Shown here: positions 36,275 to 44,007 of the stretch, piece after piece
Layout: the number at the start of each line of letters is the position of its first letter
Position numbering within the stretch: the first letter of the stretch is position 1
Source of the DNA: an uncultured Microbacteriaceae bacterium
Lineage (GTDB): Bacteria; Actinomycetota; Actinomycetes; Actinomycetales; Microbacteriaceae
Direction of reading: 5' to 3'
Assembly: GCA_903940225.1 (NCBI GenBank)
Contig: CAJAKC010000004.1
Coordinates: 1 to 44,007, forward strand
Length of the DNA stretch: 44,007 bases
Notes under the pieces: model-generated
Databases searched by the model: none
What the model was told of the DNA's origin: nothing
The model's input: the letters and a program-made list of their open reading frames with translations, nothing else
Translations under genes and position numbers: made by a program

Positions 36275-37227
36275 CAAAGCTCTGCTGATTCAGAAACAAG
36301 AAGCGGGAGCCCTTCGGTGAGCACGCGCCCGAAAACCACGTCGGGGTCAAGTCGTCGAAGCTCCTCGGCCAAGCAGTCGCCCAAGCCTCGAAACGGTAAC
36401 GCAATAACGTGGTTCGGCTGACCGGGCTGTCTCAGTTCCGCAAAACTTGGTTCCGTTCTCTCAATAGAAATCGGGCCGTCCGTTGTCATGATTTCGGCGA
36501 AGAGAATATTCCCGCGAGGGTCTTTCTCCCCGAGTTCGATAGTGACGGGAACCCCGAGCTCGCTGCGGAACCATGAGGCGAGCAGTATGGGCGCGGAGTT
36601 GTTCCGCGCGCCTCGGACAACTGCACCCGTCACGGTCACGTCGCGCATGCCGTCGAAGGTGGCAGCGAACAATTCCCGCCACTGGGTGAGTCGAGTCCAG
36701 CCCAGATCGACGTCTCCCGGCTGGTAGCAGTCGGCCAGTGTTCGCAACAGCTCGAGCGGGTTTGTTGCGTAGATTGTGTCAGCGATTCTGTGAACGGCCA
36801 CTTTTCCCAACGACGTTTCGGACATGTGCGCAGGAGCGGCGTCGGGCCACCACGCGACCATCGGAGCGTCGGGCAGTAGAAGTCCGTTGATAAGGCCTTG
36901 CGGGTCTGCGACCAGCTCGTCAGCCGCGTTGAGAATGATGACCTCGGAAGCTCCCGCGTCACCTCCCAAACGAATCTCGGCATCGAGCGGTGAGTCGGCG
37001 AACCCGTCCGGAACCTCGGAAATGACGATAATACGCATCGGGTGTTCGCGTGACGCATCATTTGCGGCGTTGATGACCTTCTCGGCCCGCCCCTTCGTCG
37101 TCGTAATGACGAGAGTCATCACACGACCGAGCGCCACTGCACCGCCCTCTTCGCGGGCACGTTGTAGCGCTTTGAGTATGGCCGCAACATTTGTATTGGG
37201 GAGCGAAATGATCACGGTCGTCTCCAT
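36274..37227 (-). CDS. opcA: Glucose-6-phosphate dehydrogenase assembly protein OpcA
   Basis: A 317-residue OpcA protein. In cyanobacteria and actinobacteria OpcA binds G6PDH and promotes its assembly and activation. Recognised from PMVAWWPDAAP, ARNNSAPILLASWFRSELG and the alternating hydrophobic N-terminal half, together with its position directly after zwf. The ATG lies 16 bases inside the zwf end, so expression is coupled. No membrane segments or catalytic motifs are visible, in keeping with a regulatory subunit. Confidence 0.93.
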   Translation of the reverse strand: METTVIISLPNTNVAAILKALQRAREEGGAVALGRVMTLVITTTKGRAEKVINAANDASREHPMRIIVISEVPDGFADSPLDAEIRLGGDAGASEVIILNAADELVADPQGLINGLLLPDAPMVAWWPDAAPAHMSETSLGKVAVHRIADTIYATNPLELLRTLADCYQPGDVDLGWTRLTQWRELFAATFDGMRDVTVTGAVVRGARNNSAPILLASWFRSELGVPVTIELGEKDPRGNILFAEIMTTDGPISIERTEPSFAELRQPGQPNHVIALPFRGLGDCLAEELRRLDPDVVFGRVLTEGLPLLVSESAEL

Positions 37228-38735
37228 TCACGGCCGTCGCGTCGCAGTAATTCGTCCGCGGCGAGCGGTCCCCACGAACCGGGAACATACGTATCGGGAG
37301 CCCCGCTCGATGCCCAATACTCTTCGATCGGGTCGAGGATTTTCCACGACAATTCAACTTCTTCGTGGCGAGGGAAGAGCGGTGGGTCTCCCAGCAATAC
37401 ATCGAAGATGAGTCGCTCATACGCCTCGGGGCTCTGCTCGGTAAATGCATGACCGTAACCAAAATCCATCGTGACGTCGCGCACCTGCATGCCCGCTCCG
37501 GGGACCTTCGACCCAAACTTCACCGTGACCCCCTCGTCGGGCTGCACCCGAATCACGAGCGCGTTCTGCGAAAGACTGGAGACTTGACCTGGTTCGAATA
37601 GGTGTTGTGGCGAGCGCTTGAAAACAACAGCGATTTCGGTAACTCGGCGCCCAAGTCTTTTCCCTGCACGCAAATAGAACGGCACGCCGGTCCAGCGCGG
37701 TGTATCAATCTCGACCCGCATGGCGGCGTACGTTTCGGTTGTGGATTCGGGGTTCATTCCGTCTTCTTCGAGGAAGCCCTTTACCTGGACTCCGCCCTGC
37801 CAACCGCTCGTGTACTGCCCTCGAGCAGTCGCCCGTGACAGGTCGGTGGGCAACTTGACCGCAGCCAGGACTTTTTCCTTCTCCGCGCGCAGTTCGTGGG
37901 CCGCGAACGAGAGGGGCTCTTCCATCGCCGTGAGCGCAAGTAACTGCAGAAGGTGATTCTGAATGACATCCCGAGCCGCCCCGATGCCGTCGTAATAGCC
38001 CGCTCGGTCTCCGACGCCGATGTCTTCGGCCATCGAAATTTGCACGTGATCGACGTATTTCGAATTCCACAGTGGTTCGTAAAACGTGTTTGCGAACCGC
38101 AACGCGAGTATGTTCTGCACCGTCTCTTTACCGAGGTAATGATCAATTCGGAAAACGGAATCGGGAGGGAATACTCCCTCGACGACCGCGTTTAACTCCT
38201 GCGCCGACTGAAGGTTGTGTCCAAATGGCTTTTCGATGACAACCCGGCGCCACTGTCCATCCTTGGGCGCCGCTAAGCCGCTGCGACTGAGCTGTTGGGT
38301 GACGACCGGGAATGACCGTGGCGGAATTGAGAGATAGAACGCGTGGTTGCCCATTGTTCCTCGGTCACGGTCGAGGTCTTGGATAGTGGCCCCCAATCGA
38401 TCGAATGCGTCGTCGTCATCGAAATCGCCCGACACGAATCGAATCCCCGCCGACAGTTGCGCCCAGACGTCCTCACGAAACGGCGTCCGCGCAAACTCTT
38501 TGACGGAGTCGTGCACAATCTCGATGAACTGCTCGTGTGTCCAATCTCGGCGCGCAAATCCGACGAGCGCAAAACCCGGCGGCAACAATCCGCGGTTTGC
38601 GAGGTCGTAGACCGCTGGAATCAGCTTCTTTCGAGACAGGTCTCCCGTCACTCCGAAGATGACGAGTCCCGAGGGTCCAGCAATGCGACCGAGTCGACGG
38701 TCTGCCGGGTCACGCAGGGGATTGGGATTGGTCAC
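37212..38735 (-). CDS. zwf: Glucose-6-phosphate dehydrogenase
   Basis: Oxidises glucose 6-phosphate to 6-phosphogluconolactone with reduction of NADP. The 507-residue protein has the coenzyme motif VIFGVTGDLSRKKL, the substrate and catalytic motif RIDHYLGKETVQN, and WNSKYVDHVQISMAEDIGV, with a complete C-terminal beta+alpha domain. The GTG start overlaps the pgi stop by 4 bases (GTGA). The partners opcA and pgl follow directly. Confidence 0.97.
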   Translation of the reverse strand: MTNPNPLRDPADRRLGRIAGPSGLVIFGVTGDLSRKKLIPAVYDLANRGLLPPGFALVGFARRDWTHEQFIEIVHDSVKEFARTPFREDVWAQLSAGIRFVSGDFDDDDAFDRLGATIQDLDRDRGTMGNHAFYLSIPPRSFPVVTQQLSRSGLAAPKDGQWRRVVIEKPFGHNLQSAQELNAVVEGVFPPDSVFRIDHYLGKETVQNILALRFANTFYEPLWNSKYVDHVQISMAEDIGVGDRAGYYDGIGAARDVIQNHLLQLLALTAMEEPLSFAAHELRAEKEKVLAAVKLPTDLSRATARGQYTSGWQGGVQVKGFLEEDGMNPESTTETYAAMRVEIDTPRWTGVPFYLRAGKRLGRRVTEIAVVFKRSPQHLFEPGQVSSLSQNALVIRVQPDEGVTVKFGSKVPGAGMQVRDVTMDFGYGHAFTEQSPEAYERLIFDVLLGDPPLFPRHEEVELSWKILDPIEEYWASSGAPDTYVPGSWGPLAADELLRRDGREWRRP

Positions 38736-40315
38736 GAGAGTTTCGCAGTCTCCGCCAGAAAGCTGCGGACACCCGCGGGCCCGGTAACGGTGAGTGTGAG
38801 AACCGGCCGGTGATGATCGGCGAGAACCTGTGCGTCGCCTCGCGCCTGAGCGGCGATGAGCGTACCGAAGGAGTAGGGACGATCAGGTACTTCTCGGTCG
38901 ACGTCAGCGAGTTCGATGATTTGAAGGAACACACCCTGAGCGGGGCCGCCCTTGTGATACTGGCCGGTCGAGTGGAGGAAGCGCGGTGCCCATCCGAACG
39001 TCACCGGCCGACCATGTGCGGTCGCGGCAAGCACACCGCGCAGCTCTTCCAGCCCGCTGCCGCCTTCTCGATCGGCGTATGCGTGGATCGACACGTATCC
39101 GTCGGAGGGAAGTTGGTCGAGAAGTTCGCGAACCGCAGCAGCCGTGGTCGTCGCCGCAGGGGAGTACCCCACCGCCGTCATGGACACATCTCCGTAAGTG
39201 CAAAAGGGAGTAACAGGCTCTGGTGTTCCGTCGAGGAACGTCCGCGCGGCAATCTTCGCCGATTCGACGTCGGGTTGGTCGAATGGGTTTGTTCCGAGCA
39301 GATGACCGGCTACGGCTGTCGCCACTTCCCAAATCAACAGTTGTGCTCCAAGCGGTGCAGCCACAGTTACCGAGTCTCCCGACGCCGCGACGGCGTCATC
39401 AACGATGTTGACGACGAACAGGTCATCGGCCATCGGTTCCGGTGCGCCTCTCTCAAGAACGACGGGGAGCACTCCGGTCAATTCTTTACCCGTCGATTCG
39501 GCGACGAGTTGCTCGATCCAATCACCAATCCCGACAATCGACGTTTCACCGGTCATAATCGCCATTTTGTCGCGCCGTGGCTGAGTTCCCGCCATTGCAG
39601 CGCCAAGGCGAAGTCCTGGGTTTTCAGCGGAATCCTCCAGCAGTGCCGACAGTGCAGCGTCCGCCTCATCGAGGAGAGCCGAGATATCCACTCCCGCGAG
39701 ACCTGACGGCACCAAGCCGAATGCGGTCAGCGCAGAGTAACGACCACCAACGTGAGGATCGGCGTTGAAGACGCGATAACCAGCGTCACGCGAGGAAACG
39801 TCCAGCGGGGAATCGGGATCAGTAACGATGACGAATCGAGCGGCCGGGTCGATTCCCGCCTCAACGAACGCCGCTTCGAATGCGCGCTTCTGAGAATCGG
39901 TTTCGGCGGTGGACCCCGATTTCGACGAGACGACCACGACAGTCCGCTCAATATCCGCATCGACCACTCGAGCCACTTGAGTGGGATGTGTCGAATCGAG
40001 CACAACCAGTTCTACCCCTGCTGTCCGAGTAATGACCTCGGGAGCAAGGGACGAGCCGCCCATGCCGCAGAGGACAACCCGCGTCAATCCGCTGGCAGTG
40101 AATTCCTCGCGGAACGCCTCGATCTCGGTGACGAGGGACCGCGACGCGGAAGATGCGTGCACCCACCCGAGTCGAATGCTGGCTTCGGGTTGCGCCGCAG
40201 TTCCCCAGAGCGAGTCGTCACCGTCGCTGAGTCGCGACGCGAACCGTGTGGCGACGAGAGTCGGGACGTGTCGAGCAACTGCATCAGCAGCAGCGCCGGA
40301 CACGTGCACTGTCAT
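38732..40315 (-). CDS. pgi: Glucose-6-phosphate isomerase (Tal-Pgi-fusion type)
   Basis: Interconverts glucose 6-phosphate and fructose 6-phosphate. The 527-residue protein has two sugar-isomerase (SIS) domains, with [59 protein letters not shown] and [15 protein letters not shown]. It resembles the isomerase half of bifunctional transaldolase/isomerase proteins more than classical E. coli Pgi; that is my reading of the motifs. The frame is open 16 codons upstream, but the ATG at 40315 overlaps the tal stop by 4 bases (ATGA), matching the other junctions. It also overlaps zwf by 4 bases. Confidence 0.93.
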   Translation of the reverse strand: MTVHVSGAAADAVARHVPTLVATRFASRLSDGDDSLWGTAAQPEASIRLGWVHASSASRSLVTEIEAFREEFTASGLTRVVLCGMGGSSLAPEVITRTAGVELVVLDSTHPTQVARVVDADIERTVVVVSSKSGSTAETDSQKRAFEAAFVEAGIDPAARFVIVTDPDSPLDVSSRDAGYRVFNADPHVGGRYSALTAFGLVPSGLAGVDISALLDEADAALSALLEDSAENPGLRLGAAMAGTQPRRDKMAIMTGETSIVGIGDWIEQLVAESTGKELTGVLPVVLERGAPEPMADDLFVVNIVDDAVAASGDSVTVAAPLGAQLLIWEVATAVAGHLLGTNPFDQPDVESAKIAARTFLDGTPEPVTPFCTYGDVSMTAVGYSPAATTTAAAVRELLDQLPSDGYVSIHAYADREGGSGLEELRGVLAATAHGRPVTFGWAPRFLHSTGQYHKGGPAQGVFLQIIELADVDREVPDRPYSFGTLIAAQARGDAQVLADHHRPVLTLTVTGPAGVRSFLAETAKLS

Positions 40316-41418
40316 CGAGACGAATCCATGAGCGAGGTGACGATGTCGAGAAGCTCGTTCCACGAGACGATGAACTTGTCAACTCCCTCTTTCTCCAGCA
40401 GGTCCGTCACCTCGCTGATCGAGATCCCCAGGGCCTCGACCGACGCGATGACGCGCCGAGCGTCGTCGTAGGAACCGCTGACAGCATCGCCATGAATGAC
40501 TCCGTGGTCGAACGTTGACTCGAGGGTCTTTTCGGGCATGGTGTTGACCGTATTGGGTGCGGCAAGCTCCGTGACGTAGAGCGTGTCCGGAAGTGCGGGG
40601 TCTTTGACGCCCGTGGACGCCCACAGTGGTCGCTGCAGATTCGCTCCATTCGCGAGGAGAGTTGTCGCGCGGTCGGTTGCAAATTTCTGTTCGAACAATT
40701 CGTAGGCCAATTGCGCGTTCGCCACACCCGCTTGACTCTTGAGGGCAATGGCGGCATCCGAACCGATTGCAACAAGTCGCTTGTCAATTTCGGTGTCGAC
40801 GCGAGAGACGAAGAATGACGCGACCGAGTGGATCGTGGACACGTCATGCCCATTTGCCTGTGCCTTCTCGAGACCTTCCAGGTACGCATCGACGACTTCT
40901 GCATATCGCTCGAGGGAGAAGATGAGTGTGACATTGACGGAGATGCCCTCGGCCAGGACATCGCTGATGGCACCGAGCCCCTGCTTGGTTGCCGGAATCT
41001 TGATCATGACGTTGTCGCGTCCGACGCGAGTGAACAGTTCTTTCGCCTGGATCACCGTATTCGCGTGGTCGAAAGCGAGGGTCGGTTCAACTTCAATCGA
41101 AACGCGGCCATCGCGACCCTGCGTTGCCTCGAAAATGGGCCGGAATATGTCACACGCGGCGGCGACATCATCACTCGTTGCGGCAAATACCGCTTCGGTC
41201 ACCGATGCTCCCGCACGAGCGAGTGCAGAAATCTGCTCTCCGTACGTCGTCCCGGTCGCCAATGCTGACGCGAAAATCGTCGGGTTGGTCGTGACGCCGA
41301 CAACGTTGCGCGTCTCGATCAAGGTTTGCAGTGAACCGGATTGGATTCGGTCACGAGACAGATCGTCGAGCCAAATCGACACTCCGACATCGGACAGCTT
41401 CTGGGTTGGTGTGATCAC
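40312..41418 (-). CDS. tal: Transaldolase
   Basis: Transfers a dihydroxyacetone unit in the non-oxidative pentose phosphate pathway. The 368-residue TIM barrel has [21 protein letters not shown], the Schiff-base lysine in [36 protein letters not shown] and [12 protein letters not shown]. Length and motifs match the actinobacterial long-form transaldolase. The start is GTG at 41418, 17 bases after the tkt stop; AAAGG lies somewhat far upstream, so the exact start is slightly uncertain. It shares 4 bases with pgi. Confidence 0.95.
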   Translation of the reverse strand: MITPTQKLSDVGVSIWLDDLSRDRIQSGSLQTLIETRNVVGVTTNPTIFASALATGTTYGEQISALARAGASVTEAVFAATSDDVAAACDIFRPIFEATQGRDGRVSIEVEPTLAFDHANTVIQAKELFTRVGRDNVMIKIPATKQGLGAISDVLAEGISVNVTLIFSLERYAEVVDAYLEGLEKAQANGHDVSTIHSVASFFVSRVDTEIDKRLVAIGSDAAIALKSQAGVANAQLAYELFEQKFATDRATTLLANGANLQRPLWASTGVKDPALPDTLYVTELAAPNTVNTMPEKTLESTFDHGVIHGDAVSGSYDDARRVIASVEALGISISEVTDLLEKEGVDKFIVSWNELLDIVTSLMDSSR

Positions 41419-41435
41419 AGTGGTGGAGCCTTTCG

Positions 41436-43520
41436 TTAGTGATTCAACAGGGATTCGACGGTGAGGGTCACTGCCTCTGACGTCATCCCAAATTCACGGA
41501 AGAGCGTTTGGTAATCGGCGGAAGCGCCGAAGTGTTCGATCGACACGGAGGCTCCGTGTGCACCGACGTATCGCCACCATCCGAGAGCGAGCCCGGCCTC
41601 GACGGATACACGGGCACTGACGGATTCCGGCAGTACAGATTCTCGATACTCCGCCGATTGCTCGTCGAACCACTCAAGGCACGGCGCGGAGACAACGCGT
41701 GCGCCAATTCCCTTGGTGGCGAGCTCGTCACGCGCGGCCACGGCCAGTTGCACTTCGGAACCTGTTGCGATCAGGATGACATCGATTGTTCCCGTGGGGG
41801 AGTCGACGAGGACGTACGCACCGTTGGCTGTCTGGCTCGCGGGGGCGAACTCGTCAGCGGAGGCGGCCGCCCCGCGCTCGAACACCGGAAGGTTTTGGCG
41901 TGACAGTGCGATTCCCGCTGGTCCTTTGCGACGTTCGAGGATGGTTTTCCACGCCCACGCGGTTTCGTTGGCATCCGCGGGTCGGACGATGTCGAGACCC
42001 GGAATGGCACGCAGGGTCGCGAGTTGTTCGATCGGCTGGTGAGTCGGTCCGTCTTCACCCAGTGCAACGGAGTCGTGGGTCCACACGAAAATAGACGGCG
42101 TCTTCATGAGGGCAGCCAAACGGACAGCCGGTCGCATGTAGTCGCTGAAAATAAGGAAAGTTCCGCCGAACGAGCGGGTCGGACCGTGCAGAGCGATTCC
42201 GTTGAGAATGGCGCCCATTGCGTGTTCACGAATTCCGAAGTGGAGCACGCGACCGTGGGGATCGCCACTGAAGTGCGCTGTCGAGTGCTCGGCTGGCACA
42301 AACGACTTCGCGCCCTCGATGGTGGTCAGATTGGATTCGGCGAGGTCGGAACTGCCTCCCCACAATTCGGGCATCACTCCCGCCACAGCGTTGAGGACTT
42401 TGCCCGAAGCGGCGCGAGTGGCGATCGAAGTACCCGACTCAAAGACGGGAAGTACGGCGTCAAGATCCGCCGGCAGTGCGCCACTCAGTGTTCGGTCGAG
42501 GAGTGCCTTTTCAGCGGGGTTTGCCGCAGCCCACGCATCGAAATCCTTCTGCCACGCATTACGAACATTTGCCGCACGCTCGGCCAGCAGTCGGGTGTGC
42601 GCCAACACGTCCTCGGGAACAACGAATGACTCCTCGGGGTCCCACCCGAGCGCGAGTTTTGTCGCCTTGGTCTCTTCAGCGCCTAGAGCTGACCCGTGAA
42701 TCTTTCCGGTGTTCTGCTTGGTCGGAGCGGGGTAGCCGATGATCGTTCTCAGGATGATGAGCGAAGGCTTTGTCGATTGCGCCTTGGCCGCCTCAATGGC
42801 CTTATGCAACGCGGGCACATCCTCGACGTAACCGTCCGACGTGCGCCACGAGACCTCACGGACATCCCAACCGTAGGCGCGATAACGGGCCGCAACATCC
42901 TCGGTGAAGGCAATATTCGTGTCGTCTTCGATCGAAATCTGGTTCGAATCGTAAATGACGACGAGGTTTCCCAGTTGCTGATGTCCGGCGAGTGACGCTG
43001 CTTCCGCCGTGACTCCCTCTTGCATGTCACCGTCGCCGCAGATGACGTACGTGTAGTGGTCAAAGGGAGACGATTGCCCGGCATTCGGGTCGAACAGCCC
43101 CTGTTCAAAGCGTTGTGCGTAGGCCATGCCAACCGCCGACGCAAATCCCTGACCAAGAGGTCCCGTGGTGATTTCTACGCCTTTTGTGTGTCCAAACTCG
43201 GGGTGGCCGGGCGTCTTCGAACCCCACGTGCGAAATGCCTTGAGGTCGTCGAGTTCTAACCCGAACCCTCCGAGGAAGAGCTGGATGTACTGGGTGAGCG
43301 ACGAGTGCCCGATGGAGAGAACAAAACGGTCGCGTCCCAACCAGTCGGAATCGTTCGGATCGTGGCGCATGACCTTTTGGTACAGCAGGTAAGCCACGGG
43401 CGCCATTGACATTGCGGTACCGGGGTGACCGTTCCCGACCTTTTCGACCGCGTCAACCGCGAGTAACCGGGCGGTGTCGACAGCCTTCTTATCGAGAGGA
43501 GTCCACTCCAGAGTCGTCAT
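41436..43520 (-). CDS. tkt: Transketolase
   Basis: Thiamine-diphosphate enzyme transferring two-carbon units between sugar phosphates. The 694-residue protein has the N-terminal [36 protein letters not shown], the ThDP/Mg motif [13 protein letters not shown]...YDSNQIS, the catalytic segment [14 protein letters not shown] and [15 protein letters not shown] of the pyrimidine domain, and a complete C-terminal domain. It is the first gene of the operon running through tal, pgi, zwf, opcA and pgl. Only a weak GGA precedes the ATG. A TAAACT hexamer at 43619-43614 could start a leader of about 87 bases. Confidence 0.97.
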   Translation of the reverse strand: MTTLEWTPLDKKAVDTARLLAVDAVEKVGNGHPGTAMSMAPVAYLLYQKVMRHDPNDSDWLGRDRFVLSIGHSSLTQYIQLFLGGFGLELDDLKAFRTWGSKTPGHPEFGHTKGVEITTGPLGQGFASAVGMAYAQRFEQGLFDPNAGQSSPFDHYTYVICGDGDMQEGVTAEAASLAGHQQLGNLVVIYDSNQISIEDDTNIAFTEDVAARYRAYGWDVREVSWRTSDGYVEDVPALHKAIEAAKAQSTKPSLIILRTIIGYPAPTKQNTGKIHGSALGAEETKATKLALGWDPEESFVVPEDVLAHTRLLAERAANVRNAWQKDFDAWAAANPAEKALLDRTLSGALPADLDAVLPVFESGTSIATRAASGKVLNAVAGVMPELWGGSSDLAESNLTTIEGAKSFVPAEHSTAHFSGDPHGRVLHFGIREHAMGAILNGIALHGPTRSFGGTFLIFSDYMRPAVRLAALMKTPSIFVWTHDSVALGEDGPTHQPIEQLATLRAIPGLDIVRPADANETAWAWKTILERRKGPAGIALSRQNLPVFERGAAASADEFAPASQTANGAYVLVDSPTGTIDVILIATGSEVQLAVAARDELATKGIGARVVSAPCLEWFDEQSAEYRESVLPESVSARVSVEAGLALGWWRYVGAHGASVSIEHFGASADYQTLFREFGMTSEAVTLTVESLLNH

Positions 43521-43613
43521 AACGGTCCAATCGTGTGTGTCGAGACGCGCCGAGGTAAACCCTCTGTGTCGACATTGGCACGGAGACGGAACACGCCTGA
43601 GGTGTACCCGTTC

Positions 43614-43619
43614 AGTTTA
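43614..43619 (-). promoter_or_regulatory. Putative -10 box of the tkt operon (TAAACT)
   Basis: On the minus strand TAAACT lies 93 bases before the tkt ATG and would start transcription near 43607. The 140-base tkt/ctaB intergenic region holds this and the ctaB hexamer; I see no other element there with confidence. Confidence 0.35.
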
Positions 43620-43647
43620 GTGGAATGGGGTGCTCGGGACGGGTACG

Positions 43648-43653
43648 TAGAAT
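43648..43653 (+). promoter_or_regulatory. Putative -10 box of ctaB (TAGAAT), leaderless
   Basis: TAGAAT ends 7 bases before the GTG at 43661. No Shine-Dalgarno is present. Confidence 0.45.
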
Positions 43654-43660
43654 GGTGCTC

Positions 43661-44007
43661 GTGAGTTCACCCCGCGCAACGACCGAACTACCGCCAGTCG
43701 TCCGGGTGTCCGTCCGGTCCACTGTGCGGTCGTATATCGCTCTCACCAAACCTCGCGTGATCGAACTGCTCTTGGTCACTACCGCTCCCGCGATGTTCCT
43801 CGCCGAGCGCGGAATCCCCAATCTGTGGCTTGTCCTCGGAACTCTCGTTGGAGGCGCGATGAGTGCCGGCAGTGCCAACGCCTTCAACATGTTCGTTGAC
43901 CGCGACATCGACCAACTGATGGAGCGAACAAAGGGACGACCAATCGTGTCGGGCGACATTTCACCGCGTGCAGCGCTCGTCTTCGCAACGGTCTTGGGCG
44001 TCGCATC
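43661..44007 (+). CDS. ctaB: Protoheme IX farnesyltransferase (heme O synthase), 5' part
   Basis: Membrane prenyltransferase that farnesylates heme B to heme O for terminal oxidases. About 115 codons are present before the window ends. The translation includes [19 protein letters not shown] and the prenyl-diphosphate-binding block [19 protein letters not shown], which is the UbiA-family aspartate-rich motif. The first membrane segment (about residues 32-50) and the second (about 54-70) are visible. An in-frame GTG two codons upstream (43655) is possible, but 43661 fits the TAGAAT spacing. It is divergent from tkt, as in M. tuberculosis and relatives. Confidence 0.93.
   Translation, partial: MSSPRATTELPPVVRVSVRSTVRSYIALTKPRVIELLLVTTAPAMFLAERGIPNLWLVLGTLVGGAMSAGSANAFNMFVDRDIDQLMERTKGRPIVSGDISPRAALVFATVLGVA

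Overview
The window is a gene-dense, almost entirely core-genome segment of an actinobacterium. It carries RbpA, WhiA, OpcA, an ANTAR response regulator of the PdtaR type, an HGxxPAAW protein inside the trp cluster and a four-repeat S1 protein with an actinobacterial tail. The gene order rpe/trp/lgt - pyk - pdtaR - polA - rpsA - coaE - uvrB/A/C - rapZ - whiA - gap/pgk/tpiA/secG - pgl/opcA/zwf/tal/tkt // ctaB is the order known from mycobacteria and other Actinobacteria. The RbpA sequence and the tkt-tal-pgi-zwf-opcA-pgl order point to Micrococcales, probably Microbacteriaceae. The very short spacers and absence of accessory genes suggest a compact, perhaps streamlined aquatic genome; that last step is inference.

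Layout. 1-7.3 kb: end of rsmB, rpe, an FKBP isomerase, then trpE-(HGxxPAAW)-trpC-trpB-trpA and lgt. 7.4-13.4 kb: gltB-gltD glutamate synthase. 13.4-15.6 kb: pyk, a minus-strand tRNA-Leu(CAA) and pdtaR. 15.6-20.4 kb: a minus-strand hotdog thioesterase divergent from polA, then a DUF885 putative metallopeptidase. 20.4-22.6 kb: rpsA and coaE. 22.6-29.3 kb: uvrB, uvrA and uvrC, the complete excision nuclease. 29.4-31.9 kb: rapZ, whiA and superoxide dismutase. 31.9-35.6 kb: gap-pgk-tpiA-secG-rbpA. 35.5-43.5 kb on the minus strand: a six-gene pentose-phosphate operon tkt-tal-pgi-zwf-opcA-pgl with nearly every junction overlapping. 43.66 kb to the end: the start of ctaB, divergent from tkt. No stretch longer than about 150 bases lacks a gene.

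Function. The segment combines lower glycolysis (gap, pgk, tpiA, pyk), most of the pentose phosphate pathway (zwf, opcA, pgl, rpe, tal, tkt, pgi), nitrogen assimilation (gltBD), tryptophan synthesis and nucleotide excision repair. I found no mobile element, CRISPR array, defence locus or biosynthetic cluster.

The most notable signal is regulatory rather than a new protein system. Nine genes have a TANNNT hexamer 6-9 bases before the start codon, six of them at exactly 6, which is the signature of leaderless transcription. In seven places the stop codon of the upstream gene supplies the first three bases of a TA(A/G)NCT -10 box for the next gene. Between the thioesterase and polA one heptamer, TAGGCTA, reads as a -10 box on both strands. 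These calls rest on sequence alone and need transcription-start mapping.
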